DNA of 64,000 nt from VRUE01 sp963716735 (GTDB taxonomy: Bacteria > Actinomycetota > Thermoleophilia > Solirubrobacterales > 70-9), in contig OY970321.1 in NCBI GenBank assembly GCA_963716735.1, forward strand, positions 1,302,001-1,366,000. Direction: 5' to 3'. Shown here piece by piece: positions 41,729 through 50,225 of this stretch. A model generated the notes under the pieces. That model was not told where the DNA came from. It ran no database searches and worked only from the letters and a program-made list of their open reading frames with translations. Numbering within the stretch: the first letter of the stretch is position 1; each line of letters opens with the position of its first letter. The position numbers were made by a program, and so were the translations under genes.

Positions 41729-42937
41729 ATACCCCGCAGGGTGACGAGCGATGAACCCTTCGGTCGAGCTGACCGGTGAGGAGTGCCAGCGTGGGCCGGG
41801 GCCGCCGACGGTGTCAAAGGCAAGGCCGGCGATGATCATCCAGGCGTGACCGGCGTTGGCGTAGACGGTGATCCACTGGCCGGCACCCGCTTCGCCCCAG
41901 GTCTCCAACCCGGTCGAGTCGAGCGGACTGGAGAGGAGGCCGCCGCCGTTGAGGGCGAAGCTGACCGCGCCCGAGCAGTCATAGCCCGACGATTCGAAGG
42001 AGCCGTGGCCGCCGCCCCAGACGTAGGGGGTGGTGGCGATCGAGTTCGCCGCTTCGATCGCACCCTGCACGGCCGGCGGCGCGTCGCTCGGCACGCTCGC
42101 CTGGCTTTCGGAGATGTATTCGGCGCTCTGGCCCGGAGTGAGCGGGGCCGGCGTGCTGGTCGGGGCCGGCGCGCCCGAGGCGGTGAGCTGTTCGGAGATC
42201 GAGGCGAGGTTGTCGCTCAGCGCCGATTCGCGTGACTGGAGCTCGTCGAGCTGTTCCTGGCGCTGCGCTTGGGCCGCCTTGAGGTCCGCGAAGCGGGCGG
42301 CCGCTTCGGCACGGGCGTCGGCCGCTTCATGCTCCTTGACCGCGATTACATCCTTCGCTTCCTTCAGCTGCAGACGGATCGCCTTCATCCGCTCGACCGC
42401 GGCCTTCGCTTCGTCACGCAGCCCCTTGACCCGGTCGGCGACCGAGTCGTCGTAGTCCTGGATCCGGTTGAGGTATTCGGCGCGGACGCTGGCCTGCGAC
42501 CAGGTCTCCGATTCGAGAACGACGCTGAGCACATCGGGGCTGCCCGCCTCATACATCGAGACGAGCCGGTCGCGCAGCACGCCCAGCGCCCGCTGGAGGC
42601 GAGCGCGGATCAGCGCCAGCTGATGCTTCTCGGCTGCCAACTTGGCGGTGGCACTGTCGAGTTCGCCCTGCTTTTCCTCGAGTTCGCCCTCCAGGGCGAG
42701 CTGTTCCTGGCGCAGTCGCGAGACTTCGCCGAGCATCGTGTCGATCGCCTTGTTCTGTTCTTCGATCGTCGCCGAGAGCGCGCTCTGGCTTTCGCGAACA
42801 TGGCTGAGCTTGCCCTGCGTCGAGTCGAGCTTTTCTCGCAGGGTCTTGGCCGGCGCGCTCGCCACCAGGCAGAGCACGAGGAGCAACAAGGCGGCCGGAA
42901 GCAACAGCCACCGAGAGGTACCGGCAGGAGCGCGCAT
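41726..42937 (-). CDS. NlpC/P60 peptidoglycan endopeptidase with coiled-coil domain
   Basis: 403 residues. A signal peptide (LLLPAALLLLVLCLVASAPA) is followed by a long coiled coil (about 35-245), then a Ser/Pro/Thr-rich linker and a C-terminal NlpC/P60 domain with catalytic Cys321 (SSGYDCSGAV) and His364 (NAGHAWM). The build is that of PcsB/RipA-like cell-wall hydrolases, where the coiled coil holds the enzyme inactive until FtsEX-like partners act. Exported and probably active at division or growth sites. Confidence 0.9.
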   Translation of the reverse strand: MRAPAGTSRWLLLPAALLLLVLCLVASAPAKTLREKLDSTQGKLSHVRESQSALSATIEEQNKAIDTMLGEVSRLRQEQLALEGELEEKQGELDSATAKLAAEKHQLALIRARLQRALGVLRDRLVSMYEAGSPDVLSVVLESETWSQASVRAEYLNRIQDYDDSVADRVKGLRDEAKAAVERMKAIRLQLKEAKDVIAVKEHEAADARAEAAARFADLKAAQAQRQEQLDELQSRESALSDNLASISEQLTASGAPAPTSTPAPLTPGQSAEYISESQASVPSDAPPAVQGAIEAANSIATTPYVWGGGHGSFESSGYDCSGAVSFALNGGGLLSSPLDSTGLETWGEAGAGQWITVYANAGHAWMIIAGLAFDTVGGPGPRWHSSPVSSTEGFIARHPAGY

Positions 42938-43061
42938 CGGCGGCGCACGCTAACGAAGTCGCCTAAAGATTGTTAGGAATTGCTCATAACTTGCAACTCC
43001 TCTTGCAGAATTCGCCTGCTTGCAGGAGAAATCGCCGCCGCGGCGAGCGGAAAACCGGCGC

Positions 43062-43106
43062 CGACGGGCCGAAAACGTCGTCTATGGACGCGTTTTCGGC
43101 CCGTCG
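43062..43106. terminator. Long perfect hairpin after the SHOCT gene
   Basis: CGACGGGCCGAAAACG (43062-43077) pairs with 43091-43106 in a perfect 16-bp stem with a 13-base loop, eight bases beyond the SHOCT stop. No T-run follows it; it probably still terminates or stabilises the transcript. The remaining 125 bases up to the NlpC start hold no further gene. Confidence 0.65.
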
Positions 43107-43114
43107 ACCGCTGA

Positions 43115-43510
43115 TTAGGCGAGCAGCTTGGCCTTCGCCTTGTCGAACTCCTCGCTGGAGAGTGCGCCCTTTTCCTTCAGCTCGTTGAGCTTGTGCAGTT
43201 CGTCGGCGGGCGAGCCACCCTGCGCCTGCTCGCGAACGTAAGTATCGAAATGCTGTTTCGCCTCCGCCTGCGCCTTGATCGTCCTGTCGCGCATACCGGC
43301 GCCGCGGGCGATCAGGTAGATCAGCGCGGTCAGGAAGGGGATGAAGACAAGGAACAGCACCCAGGCTGCCTTGGCCCAACCCGAAAGCGCGTGGTCACGG
43401 AAGAGGTCGGTGAGGATCGTGATCAGGATCCAGATCCAGATGACGAAGAAGAAGACCTCGAAGGCGACGAGGAGCGCTTCGCCAAAGTTGATATCCGCAA
43501 ACGGCAGCAA
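43115..43510 (-). CDS. PLDc_N/SHOCT membrane protein
   Basis: 131 residues from a TTG start with AAAGGA upstream. Two membrane helices (about 10-32 and 45-68) form a PLDc_N-like module (VFFFVIWIWILITILTDLFR; WVLFLVFIPFLTALIYLIAR). The C-terminus is a SHOCT motif (DELHKLNELKEKGALSSEEF), a short oligomerisation element. Common in actinobacteria; function unknown. Confidence 0.85.
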   Translation of the reverse strand: MLPFADINFGEALLVAFEVFFFVIWIWILITILTDLFRDHALSGWAKAAWVLFLVFIPFLTALIYLIARGAGMRDRTIKAQAEAKQHFDTYVREQAQGGSPADELHKLNELKEKGALSSEEFDKAKAKLLA

Positions 43511-43548
43511 GGGTGTTCCTTTCGATGGATGGAAAGAGCTACGCGATC

Positions 43549-44295
43549 TTAAAGCCGCTGAGCAAATAGGACCGCGGCGACGGCGGTGGCGAGGTTGAGA
43601 CTGGAGACGCCGGTGCGCATCGGGATGCCGAGACGGGCGTCGGCGCGCTCGAGCAGGCCGGCGCTGAGGCCGTAGCGCTCGGTGCCGAAGGCGAGGATCG
43701 CGCGCGGCGGCAGCTCGGCCGGGTGGAGGTCCGCGCCACCCGGATCGATCGCGACCAGCGGCCGGTCACCCGCCGGTAGCTGCTCCATGCCGACCACCGG
43801 CAGGGCGAAGTGGAGTCCGGCGGCGGCGCGCAACGCGTCGGGATGCCAGGGATCGTTGCCCCCGGTGGTGAGCACCCCGGCGGCGCCCGCGGCGGCGGCG
43901 ACCCGCACACAGGCCCCCATGTTGCCCATCGTGCGTGGGTCCTCGAGCAGGACGAGCGGCTCCGGCTCTTGCCCGGCGAGCAGCGCGGCCAGGTCGACCC
44001 GCGGCCGGCGGGCGATCGCGACGACGCCGGTGCGCGGTGCCTGCGGCACCAGCTCGGCGATCAGATCGGCGGAGACGGGGGCGGTGCGCTCGGCCAGCGC
44101 GTCGCCGAGGTCCGGGGCCAACTCGGCGGCGAGCTCCCGCAGCTGTGCCGGATCGGCGGCAACCGCCTCGAGCACCTCGGCGCCAAAGCGCAAGGCGTGC
44201 TTGAGCGCGTGGAATCCCTCCAGGACGGCAAGCCGCGGATCGCGCCGCGCGGTGCGGTACCGCCGGATCAGCGCCTGCTCGTCGGCGTCGCTCAC
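43549..44295 (-). CDS. TrmH/SpoU family RNA 2'-O-methyltransferase
   Basis: 248 residues from a GTG (SDADEQALIRRYRTARRD). The SPOUT domain has PLVLLEDPRTMGNMGACVRV, ILAFGTERYGLS and the C-terminal knot IPMRTGVSSLNLATAVAAVLF. It should methylate ribose 2'-OH in rRNA or tRNA using SAM. The usual GxExxG reads GTERYG. The longer in-frame reading from 44358 would overlap the upstream oxidoreductase by 29 bp, so the GTG is preferred. Confidence 0.87.
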   Translation of the reverse strand: MSDADEQALIRRYRTARRDPRLAVLEGFHALKHALRFGAEVLEAVAADPAQLRELAAELAPDLGDALAERTAPVSADLIAELVPQAPRTGVVAIARRPRVDLAALLAGQEPEPLVLLEDPRTMGNMGACVRVAAAAGAAGVLTTGGNDPWHPDALRAAAGLHFALPVVGMEQLPAGDRPLVAIDPGGADLHPAELPPRAILAFGTERYGLSAGLLERADARLGIPMRTGVSSLNLATAVAAVLFAQRL

Positions 44296-44329
44296 CGCCG
44301 CATCATGACTCGCGGGCGCGGGGCGGTGC

Positions 44330-45400
44330 TCAACCGGCCACGGCGATCGGCTCCTCACAAGCGGGCAGCCCGGACAGAAACGGGGTCAGGTAGCGGCCGA
44401 CGACCTCACGCCCTGTGTCGGGAGGAAGAACCGGATCGAACGGCGCCGGCTCGACCGCGCACCCGGCCGCGGCGGCGATCGCTTCAGCGGCGGCATCGGC
44501 CCCTTGCGTCGCTATCCCCCCCTGCTTGACCGGAAAGGAGGTGACGTCGCCGGCCGCGAAGACCCGCTCGACCCCGACCACCCCGCAATGCCGGTCAACC
44601 GGCAGAAAACCATCCAGGCCAAAGGGCAGTCCGTCGATGCGGTGGCCTTCGAGCCGGGGGAGACTGACCACCGCATCGGTCGCGATCGGCTCTCCGGGGA
44701 CGACCCGCAGATGCCCGTCCTCGAAGCCGAGCGGGTGCACCCCGGTTATGACCTCGATCCGGTGCTCGCGCAGCAGCTGCGCCATCTGCTCGGCGACCAC
44801 GCGGCCGAAAGCCTCGAGCGGGGCATCCTCGGGCGTGACCACGACCAGCCCGGCGTCCTCGATTCCGCACTTCGCCAACGCCGTCGAGGCAAGCAGAGCA
44901 AGCTCGTAGACCGGCAGTCCCCAGCTATGGCCGCTGGGCATGGTGAAGGCCACGTCGCGCAGGATCCCGAGGCGCAGCCTGCGCATCAGGCCGCCAAACC
45001 CGCCTTCGTCCGCTCCACCCCAGAAGGTGACAGCACCGGGAACGGCCCAGAGCATCCTCGCCCCGGTGGCGACCAGCAGATAGTCGTATGGGATCAGCCT
45101 GCCTTCGCGAGCCCTGGCCAGGCCCGCTTCCGAGTCGACGGAGAAGATGCCGTTGCGACGGAAGGAGACGCCGACCCGCCGCAGCAACGAGTCGAGGTCG
45201 TAGCGGAAGATGTCGACGGAGTCCCAAGACTCACCAAGGGCAAAAGGGCGATAGGCGAACTCGTCGCAGGGCGCACAGAGCTCGACCTCGAGGCGCTCGC
45301 CGGCAAGGTCGCGAAGCGCAAGCGCAGCCTCGATCGCGGCGACCCCGCCACCGGCGATCAGGACTCGCGGCCGGTGACCTGGCTGCGAACTGGCACCCAT
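44330..45400 (-). CDS. NAD(P)/FAD-dependent oxidoreductase, NDH-2/SQR-like
   Basis: 356 residues starting MGASSQPG. FAD motif GGGVAAIEAALAL (about 17-29), an ATG motif LLVATGARMLW, and the C-terminal FAD segment VFAAGDVTSF. It belongs to the pyridine-nucleotide disulfide oxidoreductase fold without the redox disulfide, resembling type II NADH dehydrogenases or sulfide:quinone reductases; no membrane anchor is obvious. The start at 45400 is supported by TACGCT six bases upstream (leaderless), so the longer in-frame form is rejected. Confidence 0.82.
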   Translation of the reverse strand: MGASSQPGHRPRVLIAGGGVAAIEAALALRDLAGERLEVELCAPCDEFAYRPFALGESWDSVDIFRYDLDSLLRRVGVSFRRNGIFSVDSEAGLARAREGRLIPYDYLLVATGARMLWAVPGAVTFWGGADEGGFGGLMRRLRLGILRDVAFTMPSGHSWGLPVYELALLASTALAKCGIEDAGLVVVTPEDAPLEAFGRVVAEQMAQLLREHRIEVITGVHPLGFEDGHLRVVPGEPIATDAVVSLPRLEGHRIDGLPFGLDGFLPVDRHCGVVGVERVFAAGDVTSFPVKQGGIATQGADAAAEAIAAAAGCAVEPAPFDPVLPPDTGREVVGRYLTPFLSGLPACEEPIAVAG

Positions 45401-45406
45401 GCACCG

Positions 45407-45412
45407 AGCGTA
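45407..45412 (-). promoter_or_regulatory. Leaderless -10 box (TACGCT) of the oxidoreductase gene
   Basis: Minus-strand TACGCT, six bases (CGGTGC), then ATG at 45400. Confidence 0.45.
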
Positions 45413-45432
45413 GGGCCGCCCCGGCACGACTC

Positions 45433-45475
45433 CATCGGGGAACCCCCGCAATCAGCCTGCGGCTTTTCCCCGATG
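45433..45475 (-). terminator. Nested hairpin after the PBP gene
   Basis: Outer arms CATCGGGGAA (45433-45442) and TTCCCCGATG (45466-45475), with an inner stem CCGCA/TGCGG (45446-45450, 45458-45462). It lies 34 bases past the PBP stop and before the oxidoreductase promoter. No terminal T-run. Confidence 0.6.
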
Positions 45476-45508
45476 ACATCAGGCAACGAGGCGGACTGGG
45501 CGCGGGGC

Positions 45509-47656
45509 TCAACCGCTGGGCGAGACTCCGCCGGCGGGCGCCCCCCCGCTCGGCGGGGAGGGGGCCGGAGCGGGCGGAGGCGACGGCGCCGCTTCGGGCT
45601 CGGCTTCCGCTTCCGCAGCCTTTTCGCCGTCGCCCTGTTCCTTTTCCGATTCTTCTTCTGCTTCGCCTTCTTCGCTGAATTCTTCGAGTTCTTCGTATCC
45701 GCTAGAGGAGCCGGAGGAGCCGCTGGTGTGATCGCTGTCGAGGCCGGACAGTTCGGGCAGGGCCGACGGTTCGGCGAATTCGGGGCAATTGCCCGCCGCC
45801 GCCGATTCCATGAAGGAGCGCCAAATCGGGCCCGCCGTCGGTCCGCCGTAGCCGGTCGCTTCACGCGACTGCGGGTGGCCGACCCAGACCGCGGTCGAGT
45901 AGAGCGGCGTGTAGCCGACGAACCAGGCGTCGGAGAGATCCTCAGAGGTGCCGGTCTTCCCGGCCTCCGCGGCGCAGCCCATGTAGGTGTAGCCGGCGCC
46001 GGTTCCCTGGGTGATCACTCCCTCGAGCAACCTGGTCACTTCGTAGGCCTCACCTTCGGTGAGAACGCGCTCGCCGGCGTCCGGGTCGGGTTCGTCGACC
46101 TTGTCGCTGGGGAACTCGACCCGGGCGATCGCGGTCGGCTCGTGGTGGATCCCGCCGCTGGCGAGGGTCGCGTAGGCGTCGGCCATTTCAAGCGGCGTGA
46201 CGCCGATGGCGAGACCGCCGAGCGCCTCCGCGGGAACCGATTCAAGCGGGGCTTCGATCCCCATCTGGTGTGCGGTGTGGGTCACGTTCTCCGGGCCGAC
46301 GTCGAGGTCGAGCTGGGCGAAGACGACGTTGGTCGAGTGCCAGGTGGCGGACGCAAGCGACATCGTGCCGCCGCCGGGCTCGGCGTTGTTGACGACCCAG
46401 TCAGGCCCCGCCCCCGGGGGGTCCAGGGTCTTCGGCGAGGTGCCGTCGTAGTAGGTGCTGTCGGGGTCGACTCCCTGTTTGATCGCAGTCGTGAGGACGA
46501 AGGCCTTGAACGACGAGCCGGGCTGACGGTGCGCCTGCCAGGCGTAGTTGAATTCGCTTTCGTCGGCGGAGCCTTCGGTCGAGGCGAGGGCGACGATCTC
46601 GCCGTTGGCAGGGTTGACCGAGGCGAGGGCGGCGGCTGGGCCACCTTCCGAGTAGCAGACGCTGCAGGCATCGACTGCTTCCTGCGCCCGTTCCTGCAGC
46701 TCAGGGTCGATCGTCGTGTAGGCCTTGAGGCCGCCGTAGCGGACCGTGTTGAGGCCGTATTTGTCGATCAGCTCCTGCTGGACCAGGTCGAAGAGGAAGC
46801 GGTCGCGGATCACCCGGTACTTGTGGCCGGGGCTCAGCTTCAGGCCTTCCTTGATCGCCTCGCTGTATTCGGAGGAGGTGATGTAGCCCTGGTCCTCCAT
46901 CGCCGCCAGCACCTGGTTGCGGCGGTCGATGGCGGCGCGCGGGTCGAGCAGGGGGTTGTATTCGGAAGGTGCCTGGGGCAGGCCGGCGATCATCGCCGCC
47001 TCGGACAGGTCGAGATCGCGGGCCGGCTTACCGAAGTAGGTCTGCGCCGCCGCCTCGGCGCCGACCGCCGTCTCACCTTCGACCGTGCCGTAGGGCGCGG
47101 TGTTGAGGTAAGCGGTGAGGATCCACTGCTTGGAGTGCTCTTCCTCCTCCTCGTAGGCAAGGTGGGCTTCGATCAGCTTGCGCTCGATCGTCGGTTCGGG
47201 ATCGCGGATGTAGAGGTTGCGGACGAGCTGCTGGGTGATCGTCGAGGCGCCCTGGACCGGCTTGCCGCCTGCCTGCAGGTTCTTCCAGGCAGCGCGGGCG
47301 ATGCCGGCCGGGTCGATCGCGCCGTGGTTGAAGTAGTTGCGATCCTCGATCGCGACCGTGGCGTACTTGAGATTCTGCGGCAACGCCTTGGAGGGAACCG
47401 GCTGGCGCACGCTGCTGGCGCGGATGAAGCCGATCAGGCTGCCGTCGGCGGCATAGATCGCCGAGGAGCGCCCCTTCTGCACGGGCTTGAGACTGGAGAG
47501 GGGCGGCGCCGAGTTGTAGACGTCCACAGCCCAGCTCCCCGCCACACCGCCGGCGACGACCAGGGCACCGGCGAGCACGCCGACGACGAGCAGCAGCTTT
47601 TTCTTCCAGCTCGTGTGGTGCGACCTGCGTCGCTGCCGTCGCGCCCGGTTCGTCAT
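45509..47656 (-). CDS. Class A penicillin-binding protein (PBP1-type)
   Basis: 715 residues. Basic cytosolic start, one membrane helix (about 21-43), then the GT51 transglycosylase with catalytic Glu104 (AIEDRNYFNH) and QGASTITQQL (135-144). The transpeptidase motifs are SSFK (QPGSSFKAF near 380), STN near 440 and KTGTSED near 560. The C-terminus is a disordered Glu-, Ser- and Pro-rich tail. It polymerises and crosslinks peptidoglycan. ATG 47656 is chosen because a TACAAT -10 box lies seven bases before it; a TTG two codons earlier is less likely. Confidence 0.95.
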   Translation of the reverse strand: MTNRARRQRRRSHHTSWKKKLLLVVGVLAGALVVAGGVAGSWAVDVYNSAPPLSSLKPVQKGRSSAIYAADGSLIGFIRASSVRQPVPSKALPQNLKYATVAIEDRNYFNHGAIDPAGIARAAWKNLQAGGKPVQGASTITQQLVRNLYIRDPEPTIERKLIEAHLAYEEEEEHSKQWILTAYLNTAPYGTVEGETAVGAEAAAQTYFGKPARDLDLSEAAMIAGLPQAPSEYNPLLDPRAAIDRRNQVLAAMEDQGYITSSEYSEAIKEGLKLSPGHKYRVIRDRFLFDLVQQELIDKYGLNTVRYGGLKAYTTIDPELQERAQEAVDACSVCYSEGGPAAALASVNPANGEIVALASTEGSADESEFNYAWQAHRQPGSSFKAFVLTTAIKQGVDPDSTYYDGTSPKTLDPPGAGPDWVVNNAEPGGGTMSLASATWHSTNVVFAQLDLDVGPENVTHTAHQMGIEAPLESVPAEALGGLAIGVTPLEMADAYATLASGGIHHEPTAIARVEFPSDKVDEPDPDAGERVLTEGEAYEVTRLLEGVITQGTGAGYTYMGCAAEAGKTGTSEDLSDAWFVGYTPLYSTAVWVGHPQSREATGYGGPTAGPIWRSFMESAAAGNCPEFAEPSALPELSGLDSDHTSGSSGSSSGYEELEEFSEEGEAEEESEKEQGDGEKAAEAEAEPEAAPSPPPAPAPSPPSGGAPAGGVSPSG

Positions 47657-47663
47657 CGACAAA

Positions 47664-47669
47664 ATTGTA
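47664..47669 (-). promoter_or_regulatory. Leaderless -10 box (TACAAT) of the PBP gene
   Basis: Minus-strand TACAAT, TTTGTCG, ATG. A near-consensus -10 with no room for a leader; no clear -35. Confidence 0.5.
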
Positions 47670-47746
47670 TTGAGGGGGCTGAGCCAACCTTTTCCGCTGC
47701 ACCGGGCGGCAATTTCACATGCGCGGCGGCAAATCCCCGCCGAACT

Positions 47747-48640
47747 TCAGGCCGCGCGTATCCTCGCTCGCCACTCGTCGCGATCGAACCGCGCCGGCTC
47801 GGTCTCGCGCAGGAACCGTTCGAGCACGGCGATGAAGCGACCCGGCGCCTCAAGTTGCGGCATGTGGCCGACGTCCTCGAAGATCTCAAGCCGGCTGCTC
47901 GGGATCGCCCGGTGGGCGTCTTCGCCGTGGCGCACGGGAATGATCGAGTCGCGGGTGCCCCAGACGATCATCACGGGCACGGCCTCGGCCAGGTAAAGGC
48001 GGTCCCCGGCGGCGACGCGCTGACCACGGGTGCCGACCACCGCCCGCAGCGTGTCCAGGAAGGCCGCACGGTGGGCGGCGTCCTCGAGCGATGCGTAGCC
48101 GCGCGCCACCTCGGCGATGTCGGCGCTCGGCCGCAGGCCGACGGCGGATAGACCGCGGCCGAGCACCGAGCCCACCCGCTTGCCGGCGCCCGCGGTGACG
48201 GAGATGAAGAGATCGGCGCCGGGTAACGCGGCGGCGCGCAGGACCGGGCTCACCTCAGGACCTAGCCCACCGCTGGAGACCAGAACCAGGCGTTCGACCA
48301 TCTCCGGGTACTGGTAGGCAAGCTGCATCGCGACGCCACCGCCGAGCGAGTGCCCGACCAGCGTGGCGCGCTCATGGCCGAGCGAGAGCAGCAGGTCGCG
48401 CAGGCCGCTGGCGAGAGACCCGATCGAGTAGTCGCCGCTGCCCGCCTCCGATGCTCCGTGGCCGGGGAAATCCGGGGCGATCACGGTGTGATGGCGGGCA
48501 AGCGGCTCGACCACCTCGCGCCAGTTCTCACATGTGCCGGCGATGCCGTGGACGAGCAGCAGCACCGGCCCCTCCCCCGCCTCCACGTAGGAGACCGAGC
48601 GGCCGTGGACGGTGGCGGTCCTGACCCGAGTCTCGGACAT
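47747..48640 (-). CDS. Alpha/beta hydrolase
   Basis: 297 residues. Nucleophile Ser98 in VGHSLGGG, oxyanion HGIAG near 31-35, catalytic Asp in WGTRDSIIP and His in VGHMPQLEAP. The cap region (about 130-195) is rich in Ala and Gly. It resembles the C-C hydrolase/lipase/haloperoxidase-like family; the substrate is unknown. It is transcribed leftward from a leaderless start (TACTGT eight bases upstream of the ATG) and diverges from the glyoxalase gene over 32 bases. Confidence 0.88.
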   Translation of the reverse strand: MSETRVRTATVHGRSVSYVEAGEGPVLLLVHGIAGTCENWREVVEPLARHHTVIAPDFPGHGASEAGSGDYSIGSLASGLRDLLLSLGHERATLVGHSLGGGVAMQLAYQYPEMVERLVLVSSGGLGPEVSPVLRAAALPGADLFISVTAGAGKRVGSVLGRGLSAVGLRPSADIAEVARGYASLEDAAHRAAFLDTLRAVVGTRGQRVAAGDRLYLAEAVPVMIVWGTRDSIIPVRHGEDAHRAIPSSRLEIFEDVGHMPQLEAPGRFIAVLERFLRETEPARFDRDEWRARIRAA

Positions 48641-48648
48641 GCGGATAA

Positions 48649-48654
48649 ACAGTA
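48649..48654 (-). promoter_or_regulatory. Leaderless -10 box (TACTGT) of the hydrolase gene
   Basis: Minus-strand TACTGT, eight bases, ATG at 48640. The facing glyoxalase gene instead uses a ribosome-binding site (GGAGGAG). Confidence 0.45.
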
Positions 48655-48672
48655 GCCTTCGGAGGAGATCGC

Positions 48673-49050
48673 ATGCCCAGCTTCCTCCACACCTGTTACC
48701 GGATCGGCGAGATCGATCGCTCGGTCGCCTTCTACGAGAAGCTCGGCTTCGAAGAGGTCGCGCGGATGCCGATCGGCGACGAGGCGATCAACGTCTTCAT
48801 GGGGATGCCGGGAGAAGATCCCCGCCTGGAGCTGACCTACAACCACGGCGTCGCTGACTACGACCACGGCACCGGCTATAACCACATCGCCCTTGCCGTC
48901 GACGACCTCGACGGCACCCTCGAGGGCCTGGCCGCACAGGGCATCGAGCCCGAAAAGCCCCCCTATCGCCCCGGCGGCCGCACCGAGGGCCACCGCATCT
49001 GCTTCGTCCGCGACCCGGACGGCTACCGCATAGAGCTGATCGGGGAGTAG
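48673..49050 (+). CDS. Glyoxalase/VOC protein, lactoylglutathione-lyase-like
   Basis: 125 residues with two beta-alpha-beta-beta-beta units of the VOC fold: HTCYRIGEIDRSVAFYEKLG (about 5-24) and YNHIALAVDDLDGTLEGLAA (about 71-90). Candidate metal ligands are His5, Glu56 (LELTYNH), His73 and Glu122 (YRIELIG), the glyoxalase I pattern. The GRxTEGHRICFVRDPDGYRIE end is typical. It probably detoxifies methylglyoxal, with whichever thiol this organism uses. It is followed after seven bases by an SDR gene. Confidence 0.87.
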   Translation: MPSFLHTCYRIGEIDRSVAFYEKLGFEEVARMPIGDEAINVFMGMPGEDPRLELTYNHGVADYDHGTGYNHIALAVDDLDGTLEGLAAQGIEPEKPPYRPGGRTEGHRICFVRDPDGYRIELIGE

Positions 49051-49057
49051 CACCACC

Positions 49058-49795
49058 GTGACGAAGGTCGCGGTGATCACGGGGGCGTCAAGTGGGATCG
49101 GAGCGGCGGCGGCGCGGGCGCTGGCCGGCGACGGTTTTCAGGTGGTGCTCGGGGCGCGACGGCTGGAGCGCCTGGAGGAGATCGCCGCCGAGGTGGGCGG
49201 CACGGCTTTGGCGCTTGACGTGACCGACCCGGACTCGGTCGACGAGTTCGTTGCGCGGGTGCCGCGCTGCGACGTTCTGGTCGACAACGCCGGCGGCGCG
49301 CACGGGCTCGAACCTCTGGGCGAGGCCGACGAAGACAAGTGGCGCACGATGTATGAGGCCAACGTGCTGGGGACGATGCGGATGACCCGGGCGCTGCTGC
49401 CGCGGCTGGTCGAGTCGGGAGACGGCCAGATCGTCTCGATCACCAGCATCGCCGGCTTCGAGGCCTACCGCGGCGGTGCCGGCTACATCGCCGCCAAGCA
49501 CGCCCAGCGCTCGCTGCTCCGCGTGCTGCGCCTGGAGTTGCTCGGCGAGCCGGTGCGGATAACCGAGGTCGCCCCGGGCATGGTCGAGACCGAGTTCTCG
49601 CTGGTCCGCTTCGGCGGTGACGAGGATGCGGCCCGGCGCGTCTATGAGGGAATGGTGCCGCTGAGCGCCGAGGACGTCGCCGAGTGCATCCGCTGGGCCG
49701 TTGCTCAGCCGTCCCACGTCAACATCGACGAGATCGTCGTCCGGCCCCGCGACCAGGCCGCCGCGACGGAAGTGCACCGGGGCGCCAGCAAGTAG
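49058..49795 (+). CDS. Short-chain dehydrogenase/reductase
   Basis: 245 residues from a GTG. NADP-binding TGASSGIGAAAARAL (8-22), an Arg-Arg cluster after beta 2 (GARRLERL) favouring NADPH, NNAG as DNAGG, and the catalytic Ser-Tyr-Lys in SITSIAGFEAYRGGAGYIAAK (Tyr and Lys in YIAAK). It resembles YdfG-like serine/3-hydroxy acid dehydrogenases. Co-transcribed with the glyoxalase gene; a reductase acting after methylglyoxal detoxification is possible but inferred. Confidence 0.88.
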   Translation: MTKVAVITGASSGIGAAAARALAGDGFQVVLGARRLERLEEIAAEVGGTALALDVTDPDSVDEFVARVPRCDVLVDNAGGAHGLEPLGEADEDKWRTMYEANVLGTMRMTRALLPRLVESGDGQIVSITSIAGFEAYRGGAGYIAAKHAQRSLLRVLRLELLGEPVRITEVAPGMVETEFSLVRFGGDEDAARRVYEGMVPLSAEDVAECIRWAVAQPSHVNIDEIVVRPRDQAAATEVHRGASK

Positions 49796-49871
49796 CCGGA
49801 TCCCGACTCATTGCCGCCTCCAGACGATAGGCTCCCCTCGCTCTAGTTTGGGGATCGGGAGGAGAACTGTT

Positions 49872-50225
49872 TTGAAACTGGTGATCGGCATCGTGCGGCC
49901 CGAGAAGGCGAACGACGTACTCGAAGCGCTCTACCGGGCGGAGGTGCGCGGGGTCTCGATGAGCCGCGTGCAGGGCCATGGCGGTGAGCTCGACCGGGTC
50001 GAGACCTACCGCGGCACGACGGTGAAAGTCGGCCTCGAGGACAAGACGCGCTTCGAGATCGCGGTCTCCGACGAGTTCGTGCAGGCGACGATCGACGCGC
50101 TCTGCGACGGAGCGCGGACCGGCGAGGTCGGCGATGGCAAGATCTTCGTCGTGCCGCTCGAGCGGGCGGTGCGGATCCGCACCGGAGAGTCCGACCAGGC
50201 GGCTGTGACGCCGGTGGCCAAATGA
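49872..50225 (+). CDS. Nitrogen regulatory protein P-II
   Basis: 117 residues from a TTG preceded by GGGAGGAGAAC. It starts MKLVIGIVRPEKANDVLEAL; the T-loop region has GHGGELDRVETYRGTTVKVG with the conserved Tyr of YRG, and the C-terminal ATP-binding TGEVGDGKIFV and IRTGE are intact. P-II senses 2-oxoglutarate and ATP/ADP, and binds Amt when nitrogen is plentiful. The ATGA overlap with the amt gene shows that the pair is translationally coupled, with P-II first. Confidence 0.92.
   Translation: MKLVIGIVRPEKANDVLEALYRAEVRGVSMSRVQGHGGELDRVETYRGTTVKVGLEDKTRFEIAVSDEFVQATIDALCDGARTGEVGDGKIFVVPLERAVRIRTGESDQAAVTPVAK

Noticed and set aside
44504..48151. Very long open frame on the plus strand (over 1200 codons) opposite the oxidoreductase and PBP genes
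   Set aside because: It mirrors high-GC coding sequence on the other strand; its translation is low-complexity Arg/Gly/Asp-rich with no domain, while the minus-strand genes have complete catalytic motifs.
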